Shown: piece by piece, positions 45,669 to 54,833 of the stretch | How positions within the stretch are numbered: position 1 is the stretch's first letter | Layout: every line of letters begins with the position of its first letter | Assembly: GCF_021555175.1 (NCBI RefSeq) | Contig: NZ_JAKGRW010000013.1 | Location: 1-64,000 of the forward strand | Length of the DNA stretch: 64,000 nt | DNA from: Nocardioides alcanivorans | Lineage (GTDB): Bacteria > Actinomycetota > Actinomycetes > Propionibacteriales > Nocardioidaceae | Reading direction: 5' to 3' | The notes under the pieces: model-generated | Database searches by the model: none | What the model saw: only the letters and a program-made list of their open reading frames with translations | What the model was told of the DNA's origin: nothing | Position numbers and translations under genes: made by a program

Positions 45669-47007
45669 GTGCAGCACATTCTCGACGCCATCAACGCCGA
45701 AGACGCGACCCACCAGGACTTCGCCAATCTCGCGCTCCCCGAGTCCTACCGCGCGGCACTGATCCGCAAGGACGAGGTCGAGATGTTCGAGGGCGTACCT
45801 TCCAAGGAGAAGGATCCGCGCAAGTCGCTCCACATCGACGAGGTGGCGCTGCCCGAGCTCGGCCCGGGTGAGGCGTTCGTGGCGGTGATGGCCTCCGCCA
45901 TCAACTACAACACCGTGTGGACCTCGATCTTCGAGCCCGTCTCCACCTTCGGCTTCCTCGAGCGCTACGGCCGCGAGTCCGATCTCGGCAAGCGCCACGA
46001 CCTGCCCTACCACGTCGTGGGCTCCGATCTCTCCGGCGTCGTCCTGGCGACCGGTCCCGGCGTCAACAAGTGGAAGCCCGGCGACCGCGTCGTGGCGCAC
46101 TGCCTCTCGGTCGAGCTCGAGGCACCCGACGGCCACAACGACACGATGCTCGACCCGTCGCAGCGCATCTGGGGATTCGAGACCAACTTCGGCGGTCTCG
46201 CCGAGGTCGCCATGGTCAAGGCCAACCAGCTCATGCCCAAGCCGGAGCACCTCACCTGGGAGGAAGCCGCCTCCCCGGCCTGGTCAACTCGACGGCGTAC
46301 CGCCAGCTGGTGTCGGCCAACGGCGGCAACATGAAGCAGGGCGACAACGTGCTGATCTGGGGGCCTCCGGTGGGCTGGGTGGCTTCGCCACCCAGTACGC
46401 CCTCAATGGCGGCGCCAACCCGGTCTGCGTCGTCTCCAACGAGGAGAAGGCCGACATCTGTCGCTCCATGGGAGCGGAGATGATCATCAACCGCTCCGAG
46501 ATGGACTTCAAGTTCTGGAACGAGGAGAACACCAAGCAGAACCCCAAGGAGTGGCTGCGCCTGGGCAAGGCCATTCGCGAGCTCACCGGTGGCGAGGACA
46601 TCGACATCGTCTTCGAGCACCCCGGCCGCGAGACCTTCGGCGCCTCGGTCTTCGTCACCCGCAAGGGCGGCACCATCACCACGTGCGCCTCGACCTCGGG
46701 CTACATGCACGAGTACGACAACCGGTATCTGTGGATGAACCTCAAGAAGATCATCTCGAGCCACTTCGCCAACTACCGCGAGTCGTGGGAGGCCAATCGA
46801 CTCATCTCCCAGGCCAAGATCCACCCGACGGTGTCACGGGTCTATTCGCTCGATGACGTCGGCCAGGCGGCGCTCGACGTGCACCACAACAAGCACCAGG
46901 GCAAGGTGGGCGTGCTCGCGCTCGCCCCCGAGGAGGGCATGGGCGTGCGCAACACCGAGCTCCGCGACAAGCACCTCACGGAGATCAACCGCTTCCGCGG
47001 CGTCTGA
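45669..47007 (+). CDS. ccr: Crotonyl-CoA carboxylase/reductase (two frameshifts as read)
   Basis: NADPH-dependent reductive carboxylase making (2S)-ethylmalonyl-CoA from crotonyl-CoA and CO2, the signature enzyme of the ethylmalonyl-CoA pathway. About 446 residues. MDR-fold motifs: VMASAINYNTVWTSIFEPV, LPYHVVGSDLSGVVLATGPG, and the Rossmann loop VLIWGASGGLGGFATQ, recovered only after correction. Losses at C46273-46276 and G46359-46363 break the frame; adding one base to each also restores EEAASPGLVNSTAYRQL. The C-terminus HHNKHQGKVGVLAL is typical. GTG 45669 follows AGGAGG. Some actinobacteria also use Ccr to supply polyketide extender units; no polyketide genes are seen here. Confidence 0.94.
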
Positions 47008-47017
47008 CCTGCGGTGC

Positions 47018-47051
47018 AACGCCCCGGCCCACCGACGTGGGCCGGGGCGTT
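47018..47051. terminator. Terminator after ccr
   Basis: Perfect 15-bp GC-rich stem (47018-47032 with 47037-47051), 4-nt loop CGAC, 10 nt after the ccr stop. Confidence 0.85.
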
Positions 47052-47184
47052 CTGCATCAGATCGTGACGACACCTGCGAACTCCTGCCGACCTGCGGTGG
47101 TTCGGATGGGATGATCACCGGGTATCGGCAACACTGGGTGCCGGTCCGCACAATCTTGGCGAAGACACGAAGGAAGCAGCGCTG

Positions 47185-48407
47185 ATGAGTGACGAAGGTC
47201 TGTCCATCTTCGACGACGAGGGAAAGGGCTCGAAGGCCCCGAACGCCGATGATGCGACCCAGGTGATTCCTGCCGTGAAGTCCCAGAACCCCGGCCAGCA
47301 GCATGCGCGCCCGGCGCCGCCACAGGCGCCGCAGCAGGGCCAGCAGCCCATGCGCCCGGCCGGCCCCCGACCAACCTCTCGCTTCCCAGCCTGCCCCAGG
47401 TGCGGAGGGGCGGCTACTCCATGGAGGCCGTCGACGCCGCGATGCGCCAGTTGGCCACGGAGAAGGCCGGCCTGGGCCGCAGCCTGAGCCTGTCCGAACA
47501 GCGGGTCAGCGACCTCGAGCGCGAAGTCGCCAAGCTCAACGAACAGATCCAGACCGCCGACAAGCCGACCTACGCCAGCCTCGGCGGCCGGGCCAATGAA
47601 CTGCTCCGCCTGGCCGAGGAGGAGGCGGAGGACATCCGCACCGCCGCGGCCAAGGAGGCGGCGGTCATCCGCGACCAAGCCGAGCGTGATGCAAAGGCGA
47701 TTCGCGCCGATGCCTCTCGCGAAGCCGAGGACATGCGCACCGTGCAGTTGGCCGAGCTCGAGGAGCAGCGGGTGCGCATGCTGGCGGAGGCCGAGCAGGA
47801 GGTCACCCTCGCCAAGGCGCAGGCTGCCGACACCGTGGCCGCTGCCAAGCGTGAGGCCGATCAGCTCCGGCTGGCCGTGCAGCAGGAGACCAACGACCAG
47901 AAGATGACCACCCAGCGCGAGGTCGAGAAGGCCCGAGCCGGCGTCGACCGCGAGATCCAGGACGCACGTCGTACCCTCGCCGTCGAGAAGGAGCGCCTCG
48001 CCCGCGAGGCCGCCGACTACCACGCCAGCGCCACCAGCGAGACCAAGCGCCTGGTCGACGAGGCCGAACAGCGTGCCGAGGCAGCCGAGCAGCGTGCCAG
48101 CGAGGCCAACACGCAGGCGGCCACCACCCGCCAGCAGTCCCAGGCCGAGGCCGAGGCGCTGTTGGTCAGGGCGCGTCGTGAGGCAGAGCAGATCGTCACC
48201 TCCGCCCGCACCCAGGCGGAGAGCATCAACTCCACCGGCCAGGCAGATGCCGAGCGCGAGCTCGCAGCCGTTCGGGCCGAGGTCGACCGGATGAACAAGC
48301 GGCGCGACGCCATCGCCGCCCAGCTGGGCGCGCTGCGCGACGTGGTCTCGGGCTTCGCCGACACCGATGCCGAGAGCGATGCCGGCGGCAGCTCCGACAA
48401 GAGCTGA
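47185..48407 (+). CDS. DivIVA-domain coiled-coil protein (frameshifted as read)
   Basis: About 407 residues. A short acidic N-terminus with a Gln/Pro-rich linker leads to a DivIVA-like motif (LPQVRRGGYSMEAVDAAMRQL, recovered after correction). A very long coiled coil follows, dominated by Ala, Glu, Arg and Gln heptads (about 90-385), and an acidic Ser tail. One C missing from 47364-47368 breaks the frame. ATG 47185 is the start. The layout suggests a cytoskeletal or polar-growth scaffold like actinobacterial DivIVA relatives (Wag31, FilP, Scy); which one cannot be told. Confidence 0.82.
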
Positions 48408-48412
48408 CGTAC

Positions 48413-49595
48413 GTGGTGCGGGAGGAGCGGACGAGCTGGCTGAGATCTCCGAACGCTTCGATCCCCTCGGAGACGAGGGGATCGAAGTCGTCGAGGATGA
48501 GATCGAGGTGATCGCCGACGAGGTCATCGAGATCACCGAGCCCGAAGACCTCGGCGAGCCCGGGGCGCCGCTGCGCCGTTCCCCTTCATCATCGGTTTCT
48601 TCGGCGGCCTGGGGCTGTTGACGGCCTACTGGCTGTTCGAGCGCTTCCTCCAGGTCGGCGGCATCGTGATGATGGTCGTCGTCGCGATGTTCCTCGCGGC
48701 CGGCCTCAACCCGCTCGTGGAGTGGTTCGAGCGCCGCGGCATGCGGCGTCCGTTCGCCCTGCTCGCCGTGATCGTCCTCGTCCTGGTGGGCGTGGCGGGA
48801 TTCCTCGCCACCTTGGTTCCGATCATCTCGGAGCAGGTCCAGGCGCTCACCCGCAACGCGCCCGGCTGGCTCGACATGCTGCTCGACAACGAGCGGGTGC
48901 AGAAGTGGAATGAGGACTACGACCTCATCGACAAGGCCAAGGACTACATCCAGGACGGAGGCTTCGCGGAGAAGGCCTTCGGCGGTGTCCTCGGCATCGG
49001 TCTGGCCGTGCTCTCGGCGTTGCTCAACGCCTTCGTGATCACGGTGTTGACGCTCTACTTCCTCGCCTCTCTCAACACCACCAAGTCCGCGCTCTACCAG
49101 CTGGCCCCGGCCAGCCGTCGCGAGCGGGTGACCAAGCTCGGCGACGAGGTGCTCCGGGGCATCGGAGGCTACGTCTCCGGCGCCTTCATCGTGGCCGTGT
49201 GCGCCTCGTTGTGCTCCTTGGTGTTCCTCTTCATCGTCGGCCTGGGCGACTACGCGGTCGCCCTCTCCTTCGTGGTCGGCCTGCTGTCGCTGATCCCGAT
49301 GGTCGGCGCCACGATCGCCCTCGTCATCGTCTCCGCGATCGGGCTGACGGTGTCCATCAAGGTCGGCATCATCTGCGTCATCTACTACACCGCCTACCAG
49401 CAGGTGGAGAACTACTTCATCTACCCGCGGGTGATGCAGAAGTCGGTCGACGTGCCCGGCTCGGTCACCGTCGTCGCAGCCCTCTTCGGCGGAGCACTCT
49501 TCGGCGTCGTCGGCGCACTCATGGCCGTGCCGACCGCCGCCGCGATCCTGTTGCTGGCCCGCGAGGTCGTGATCAAGCGGCAGGACGAGCGCTGA
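48413..49595 (+). CDS. AI-2E family transporter / permease (frameshifts as read)
   Basis: About 394 residues with seven to eight transmembrane helices and the family motifs MFLAAGLNPLVEWFERRGM, GLLSLIPMVGATIALVIV and MQKSVDVPGSVTVVAALFGGALFGVVGALMAVP. The acidic N-terminal tail (ISERFDPLGDEGIEVVEDE) and the core lie in different frames; one G missing near 48578 restores RRFPFIIGFFGGLGLLTAY. A second loss near 48424-48430 would give a GTG start at 48413 (VVREEADELAEISERF). The start is therefore tentative. The family is often called AI-2 exporters but includes Na+/H+ antiporters; function here is open. Confidence 0.78.
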
Positions 49596-49671
49596 CCCTG
49601 CCCGATCAGCGGGGCGTCGAGCCGCACGGGTGAAACACAGTAGGCACCGCGCCGTACGCGAACTCCAGGAC

Positions 49672-50487
49672 TCACGCCCGAGCGGAACCCTTTGTTGCAC
49701 CGGCTTCGAGGAAACGTTGCAGCACCTCGCCGAAGACCTCTGGCTGCTCCGAGTGCACCCAGTGAGCGGCTCGCTTGACCGTGACCCGCCGGTTGCGAGG
49801 GAAGAGCGCGTCCATGGCCGGCGCGTAGGCGTCGGAGACGTAGGGCGATTCCTCTCCCCCGATCCACAACACCGGTCCTGCGTACGGCGCCACTCCGGTC
49901 AGCTCGTCCGCTGGCCACCCGGTGACCGCATCGAGTTCGTCACCCAGCAGTTCGAGGTTGGGCTGCCAGCGCCAGGCGTCGCCGTCGCGACGGAGGTTCT
50001 GCAGCAGGAAACCCCGCACGGTGGGGTGAGGCACCGCTTCGGTCAGCGCCTCGCTGGCCTCGCCCCGGGTCTTCAGCGAGTCGAGGTCGAGAGCCCGCAT
50101 CGCGGCGATGTAGCCGGCGAACTCGCTGCCCGACGCGTAGTCGACCGGCGCGACGTCGACGACGGCGAGACGCTCCACGAGCTCCGGATGCCGCAGGGCC
50201 AGCAGCATCGCGATCTTTCCGCCCATGGAGTGCCCGACCAGGGCGACCGGGTCGGAGGGGTCGAGCAGCTCGGCCACCAGATCTGCATGCTCAGCGAGGT
50301 CCAGGTGCTCGGTCCACGGTGAGCGGCCGTGGTTGGGCATGTCGACCAGGGTCACCCGGTGCTGGTCGGTGAGCTTCTTCGCGATGCTCGTCCAGTTCTT
50401 GCCCTGGCCGAAGAGTCCGTGGCAGAACACGACCCTTTGGCCGCGCTCACCCAGCTCGGTGACATGGAGTCGAGAATCGTCGGGCAC
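49672..50487 (-). CDS. Alpha/beta hydrolase (YbfF/ABHD11-like esterase)
   Basis: 271 residues. Oxyanion motif VVFCHGLFGQGKNW, then VDMPNHGRSPW, nucleophile elbow VALVGHSMGGKIAMLLALRH, and catalytic His in VKRAAHWVHSEQPEVF. The motif order matches the YbfF/ABHD11 esterase group acting on small acyl or acyl-CoA esters. GTG 50487 is the start. It converges on the AI-2E permease gene. Confidence 0.88.
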   Translation of the reverse strand: MPDDSRLHVTELGERGQRVVFCHGLFGQGKNWTSIAKKLTDQHRVTLVDMPNHGRSPWTEHLDLAEHADLVAELLDPSDPVALVGHSMGGKIAMLLALRHPELVERLAVVDVAPVDYASGSEFAGYIAAMRALDLDSLKTRGEASEALTEAVPHPTVRGFLLQNLRRDGDAWRWQPNLELLGDELDAVTGWPADELTGVAPYAGPVLWIGGEESPYVSDAYAPAMDALFPRNRRVTVKRAAHWVHSEQPEVFGEVLQRFLEAGATKGSARA

Positions 50488-50564
50488 GCAGCGAGTCTAG
50501 GTCGTGTCCTGCCACGGCGGGCGCCCACTCCGTCGGGGTTCCGCGACCAGGTCGGTGCAACGCG

Positions 50565-51311
50565 TCAGCACCAGGCGCGTCGACCGTTCCGAGCCAGTGC
50601 CCGGTCACGAAGCACGACCGCTACCTGGTCGCCGTACTCCCGGCAGGTCTTCTTGAAGTCGCGCTTGCGGTACTCGACGACCAGCACCGCGCGACCGTAC
50701 GTCGCCACGTAGTCGCCGCACTCGTCGTACCGTCCACACTCCTCGGCCACCGCGAAGTCGAAGCCGAGCCTGCGTCCGTTGAGGCCTGCCCAGTTCTTCT
50801 GCCCAGCAGCCAGCCCGGCACGATGGGCCTCGCGGGTCAGGAGGCGAGCGAACTTCTTGGCGTGCTTGCGCTTGATCAACCCGTGGCTGCGCGAGAAGGA
50901 GTCGAGGTTGTCGAACTCGACCGACGCAAAACCGTCCGCGGCGCATCCCTCGACCCAGCGACCGACGATGCGCGCCAGCCTCTTGCGCTTCGCTGGCCTC
51001 CGGATGTCGAGGATCCGCTCGCCCCACTCCTCGTCACGCACGAAGCGACCGTGACGCTTGAGCAGCAGGCCCCTGTGGTTGCGCCAGAAGTGCTTCTCGT
51101 CGGGCTGGGTCTGGAAGCCATTGACGTAACAGACGTTGTGGACGCCAGTGACCGGCGCCGCCTTGCGGTCGCGCACCACGATGCCCACGTCCACAGGCAC
51201 GGAACGGGTCCCACCGAGTTGGTAGTCGAAGTCGGTGCCTGTCGGCACGGGCGGCACGAACGGCAGGGCGAGCCCGAGACCGGTGAGGATGACGACCAGT
51301 AGGTGGACCAC
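50565..51311 (-). CDS. Exported GH114-like (endo-alpha-1,4-polygalactosaminidase family) protein
   Basis: 248 residues starting at GTG 51311, with a short N-terminal hydrophobic signal (HLLVVILTGLGLALPFVPP). The TIM-barrel of the GH114/DUF297 type is recognisable: FDYQLGG, VCYVNGFQTQP, ILDIRRPAKRKRL, GFASVEFDNLDSF, and AHRAGLAAGQKNWAGL. The acidic Glu-Phe-Asp-Asn strand is the probable active-site region. Family members cleave galactosamine-rich polysaccharides. It is divergent from the flavin reductase gene. Confidence 0.78.
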   Translation of the reverse strand: MVHLLVVILTGLGLALPFVPPVPTGTDFDYQLGGTRSVPVDVGIVVRDRKAAPVTGVHNVCYVNGFQTQPDEKHFWRNHRGLLLKRHGRFVRDEEWGERILDIRRPAKRKRLARIVGRWVEGCAADGFASVEFDNLDSFSRSHGLIKRKHAKKFARLLTREAHRAGLAAGQKNWAGLNGRRLGFDFAVAEECGRYDECGDYVATYGRAVLVVEYRKRDFKKTCREYGDQVAVVLRDRALARNGRRAWC

Positions 51312-51348
51312 ACCGTCAGTATTGCGGCACGGCACTACCGTCATCCGA

Positions 51349-51354
51349 TATATA
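51349..51354 (+). promoter_or_regulatory. AT-rich -10 element of a probable leaderless promoter
   Basis: TATATA at 51349-51354, inside an AT-rich tract unusual for this genome, lies 6 nt before ATG 51361 with no Shine-Dalgarno. A -35 is not clear. Confidence 0.45.
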
Positions 51355-51360
51355 TGATCT

Positions 51361-52176
51361 ATGACGACTGGTGAGCTGCTTCGCATCGGCGTCGTGATCG
51401 GATCGGGTCACGGCATGGCCGGCACCACCGGCGCCCTCGTGCAGGAGCTCCTCGACCGGGTCGCCGACCTGACCGCCACCGAGGTGACCGTCGTGGAGAC
51501 CGAGACATTGCGCCTGGGCGGAAGCTGCTCCGCCTGCCTGTCCTGCATGACCGACGGTGAGGCGACCTGTCCCAACATCGGCAACTCCGACCCGGCAACC
51601 ACACTCCTCGACACGTCGGATCTGGTGGTCTTCGCAACGCCGGTGCACTCCTTCCACGTCTCGGCCACGATGAAGCGCTTCGTCGACCACTACGCCTACC
51701 TGATCCACCGACCCCGACACTTCGGCACTCCGGCCGTCCTCATCTCCACCGCGGCCGGCGCCGGCCACGACGCCGCGCTCGGCTACCTGGCCGAGGCCAC
51801 CCGCCGCTGGGGCTTCCACACGATCGCTCAGCTCGGCGTCAACGGCCCCGCCCTGGCTCGGGCGCCCTATCGGGCCCGGGTCGACACCGCGCTTGCGGAG
51901 ATCGCGGAGACCATCGTCGACGGGACCCGGAACGGGAAGGAACCCACCCCGAGCACGAAGGACCTCATCGGCTTCCGGGTGGCACGACTGCTGGTGCAGG
52001 GCGGCAAGGACGAGGGATCAGTCGACGAGGCCTACTGGAACGAGCGCAACTGGTTCGACGCCGACTGGTTCACCGACGCCAAGGTGCCGAAGCTGGCCAA
52101 CCGTCTCGCCGCGATCATCGAAGGACGCATCCGCAGCGCCATCGAAAAGGGCAGCAACAAGCCTTTTCGTGGTTGA
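51361..52176 (+). CDS. NAD(P)H-dependent flavin oxidoreductase (flavodoxin-like)
   Basis: 271 residues. Flavodoxin-like FMN_red fold: the FMN phosphate loop IGVVIGSGHGMAGTTGALV, GGSCSACLSCMTDGEATCPN (Cys-rich loop typical of this group) and LVVFATPVHSFHVSATMKRF. The C-terminal about 70 residues extend the fold (WNERNWFDADWFTD). It transfers electrons from NAD(P)H to a quinone, nitro or metal acceptor; the acceptor is unknown. Divergent from the GH114-like gene. Confidence 0.85.
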   Translation: MTTGELLRIGVVIGSGHGMAGTTGALVQELLDRVADLTATEVTVVETETLRLGGSCSACLSCMTDGEATCPNIGNSDPATTLLDTSDLVVFATPVHSFHVSATMKRFVDHYAYLIHRPRHFGTPAVLISTAAGAGHDAALGYLAEATRRWGFHTIAQLGVNGPALARAPYRARVDTALAEIAETIVDGTRNGKEPTPSTKDLIGFRVARLLVQGGKDEGSVDEAYWNERNWFDADWFTDAKVPKLANRLAAIIEGRIRSAIEKGSNKPFRG

Positions 52177-52261
52177 TTCAGAACCTCGGCACCATTGCGG
52201 ACAGGAACTGGCCGCAATGGGAGAAACGATGGTCCTACAGCCATCAACGAGAGGACATCCG

Positions 52262-52852
52262 ATGCCCGCACAGGCACCCCCGGTCACCAACGAGCGCGAC
52301 GCGCTGCGCGCCTACCTGATCCAGCAGCAGGACGCGTTCCGCGCCGTGGCCTTCGGCCTCACGGACGACGAGCTGGGTCGTACGCCGACGCCCAGCGCAC
52401 TGAGCGTCGGTGCGCTCCTCAAACACGCGACCCACGGCCAGCGCACCTGGCTCGCCAGCGTGCTGGCCGCTCCCGAACTGCCTGCGAAGACCCAGAGTGA
52501 CGAGGAGGAGTATGCCGAGCGCATGGCCTACATCACCTGGTCCGCCGAAGACACCCTCGAGGCCGCCCTGGCGGAGTACGACGAGGTGAGTGCCGCCGTA
52601 CTCGCGGCCGTGGCCGAGGTCGACCTCGATCTGGCCGTGCCCGTCCCACCGGCTCCGTGGAACCCCACCGACATCGACTCCTGGTCGGTGCGCTGGGTGT
52701 GGTTCCACCTGCTCGAGGAGCTCACCCGGCACGCGGGTCACGCCGACATCATCCGCGAAGCCGTCGACGGTGCCACGATGTTCGAGCTGATCGCGGGCCG
52801 AGAAGGCTGGCCGGCGACTCCGTGGCTCACCCCCTGGCAGCGTCGCGCCTGA
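52262..52852 (+). CDS. DinB/DUF664 family protein
   Basis: 196-residue four-helix-bundle protein. Metal-binding His residues are in LLKHATHGQRTW and LLEELTRHAGHADIIREAVDG, the DinB / mycothiol-dependent-enzyme pattern. ATG 52262 follows GAGAGG; an upstream ATG (52217) keeps the frame. It is similar to putative mycothiol S-transferases; mycothiol is the actinobacterial thiol, but activity here is inferred. A hairpin follows the stop. Confidence 0.82.
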   Translation: MPAQAPPVTNERDALRAYLIQQQDAFRAVAFGLTDDELGRTPTPSALSVGALLKHATHGQRTWLASVLAAPELPAKTQSDEEEYAERMAYITWSAEDTLEAALAEYDEVSAAVLAAVAEVDLDLAVPVPPAPWNPTDIDSWSVRWVWFHLLEELTRHAGHADIIREAVDGATMFELIAGREGWPATPWLTPWQRRA

Positions 52853-52877
52853 TCCACCGGCGTCACTCGCATCAACA

Positions 52878-52921
52878 CCACGGCGACCTCCTACGGCGAT
52901 GCTGCCGCGAGGTCGCCGTGG
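52878..52921 (+). terminator. Hairpin after the DinB gene
   Basis: 13-bp perfect stem (52878-52890 with 52909-52921) and an 18-nt loop, 25 nt after the stop and 120 nt before the DUF222/HNH gene. It is a reasonable terminator despite the large loop. Confidence 0.6.
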
Positions 52922-53041
52922 CATGCGACGGGCCGGCTGCCGAGGCGTCGGACGTCGATCGGGCCACGGTGTCGGAGGCTCCTGAAACACTGAACACACC
53001 ACGCCAACCACCCCCGTCGGAACAGGTGAGGAGCAGCGAAG

Positions 53042-54604
53042 ATGACCGGCATCTCAGCAGACACCACAGCAGTCGACCTGCTGCAGGCTGCCGCCGAAAC
53101 ACTGCACCGACGCCGGCTCGAAGAAGTCGCCGAACTCGAAGTGCTCGCAGCCTGGGCTGACGTCCACTCCGCCGACAGCCCCGGATCCGGCCCGTTGATC
53201 CACCCCGGCGGGCAAGGAACACCCGGGGTGCACGACCACGCCATGGGCGAGATCGCCCTGGCCCGCCACACCGGCGTGATGGCCACCATCAACGCCACCG
53301 CCGACGTCCTCGACCTACGCCACCGCCTCCCGTCGATCTGGGCCAAAACCCAACACGCCGTCGTCGACGTGTGGGTGGTCCGCAAGATCGCCCGCCTCAC
53401 CCGCCACCTCCCCCACACAGCAGTCGCGCTGGTCGACACCGCCATCACCCCAATCCTGGAGCGCGAAGGCACCGGACGGATCCTCGACATCACCGCCGCC
53501 AAGATCATCGAAGCCGACCCCGACCTCCACACCCAACGTGTCGAAACCGAGAAGAAGCGCCGCTACGTCAACCTCGGCCAAACCGACGAACACGGGCTAC
53601 GCACGCTGATCGCCCGACTCGAGGCCGGGGACGCCACCTACATCGAAGCCACCGTCACCCGAGTCGCCGACATCCTCAAAACCCGCCACGACAACCACAC
53701 CCCCGACGAACTACGAGCCAAAGCACTCGGCTACCTCGCCCGCCCCGCCGAACTCCTCGCACTACTGACCGCGAACACCGACCCCCACGGCAACCTCGAC
53801 CCCCACCTCCCCCACGACCCCTGGAACCCCACCCCACCCACCGCACCCGAACCCACAGGACCCGACGAAGACGAGGACGCAGACCAGCCGCCGTTGAACA
53901 AGGCGATCGCGTTCCCCGCCGACCTCCTCGACCGACTCACCGAGGTCGACTGGGCCGTGCTCAAACCGAAGCACACCCTCTACGTCCACCTCCACGAAAC
54001 AGCCCTGCACGGCACCCCCGGTGTCGCCCGCATCGAAAGCCTCGGCGCCATGACCCTGGCCCAACTCCACGGCCTCCTCGCCGGCGCGACGGTCACGGTG
54101 AAGCCGGTGATCGACCTCCACGACAAGATCCGCGCCACCGCCTACGAACACCCCGAAGCCCTCAAAGAACGCATCCACCTCACCACCGGCGGCGACTACT
54201 GGCCCTGGGCCAACTCCACCAACAGACGACTCGACTACGACCACGTCCACCCCTACCAACCCGACCAGCCCGACCAGCCAGCCGGTCCAGGCCGCACCGA
54301 CGGGCAGACAGGGACCGACAACGCCGGCCCCCTCGGCAGGCGCCACCACCGCTACAAAACCCACGCCGGCTACCGGGCCACACAAACCGGACCCGGCGAA
54401 TACGTATGGACCACACCCCACCACCAGGCATTCCTCGTCAACCACACCGGCAGCCAGCAGATCGACCCCCAGGTCGCCGAAGCACTCATCAACCGACCCC
54501 GATGGCACGAGCAGACACCCCGACCGCCAGCCCACGCACCGCCACCCGACAACGCACCACCCGACCCCCTCAACCCCTTCAACCCCTTCAACCACGCAGC
54601 CTGA
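53042..54604 (+). CDS. DUF222 / HNH endonuclease-like protein (13E12-type), intact
   Basis: 520 residues in one frame, with ATG 53042 behind GAGGAG. DUF222 region: VDLLQAAAETLHRRRLEEVA to MATINATADVLDLRHRLPSI. A Pro/Thr-rich insert (NPTPPTAPEPTGPDEDED) precedes the C-terminal HNH-like part NRRLDYDHVHPYQPD and GPLGRRHHRYKTHAGY. Unlike the copy at 37981 it lacks the zinc Cys pairs, so nuclease activity is uncertain. A proline-rich C-tail ends in NPFNPFNH. Directly followed by palindrome array 4. It shares only family-level similarity with the first copy, so this is not a recent duplicate. Confidence 0.85.
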   Translation: MTGISADTTAVDLLQAAAETLHRRRLEEVAELEVLAAWADVHSADSPGSGPLIHPGGQGTPGVHDHAMGEIALARHTGVMATINATADVLDLRHRLPSIWAKTQHAVVDVWVVRKIARLTRHLPHTAVALVDTAITPILEREGTGRILDITAAKIIEADPDLHTQRVETEKKRRYVNLGQTDEHGLRTLIARLEAGDATYIEATVTRVADILKTRHDNHTPDELRAKALGYLARPAELLALLTANTDPHGNLDPHLPHDPWNPTPPTAPEPTGPDEDEDADQPPLNKAIAFPADLLDRLTEVDWAVLKPKHTLYVHLHETALHGTPGVARIESLGAMTLAQLHGLLAGATVTVKPVIDLHDKIRATAYEHPEALKERIHLTTGGDYWPWANSTNRRLDYDHVHPYQPDQPDQPAGPGRTDGQTGTDNAGPLGRRHHRYKTHAGYRATQTGPGEYVWTTPHHQAFLVNHTGSQQIDPQVAEALINRPRWHEQTPRPPAHAPPPDNAPPDPLNPFNPFNHAA

Positions 54605-54833
54605 CAAGGGGCCACCGGAGGCTGGTCTCGACAAGCTCGACCAACGGGGGCGGGCTCGACCGGCGGGGGCGGGGTCTCGACAAGCTCGACCAACGACAGC
54701 GGGCTCGAGCAACAGCGCACGGCGGGGTCTCGACAAGCTCGACCAACGGCAGGGCGACCTGGTCTCGACAAGCTCGACCAACGAAGATGCCGCTCGACCA
54801 ACGACAGCGGGCTCGACCTCTGGGGCGCGGGCC
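54605..54833. repeat. Palindromic repeat array 4 (units at 54624-54823)
   Basis: Four full-length units (GGTCTCGACAAGCTCGACC plus AACG) at about 54624, 54676, 54728 and 54761, and several half units (GCTCGACC), with spacers such as ACAGCGGGCTCGA. It starts 20 nt after the stop of the DUF222/HNH gene and ends about 10 nt before the convergent 3-hydroxyacyl-CoA dehydrogenase stop. Confidence 0.9.

Noticed and set aside
47115..49700. 861-residue minus-strand open frame
   Set aside because: It is antisense to the DivIVA-like and AI-2E genes; the Val/Leu/Gly/Asp-rich composition is the usual shadow of high-GC coding sequence, and the plus-strand proteins have clear motifs.
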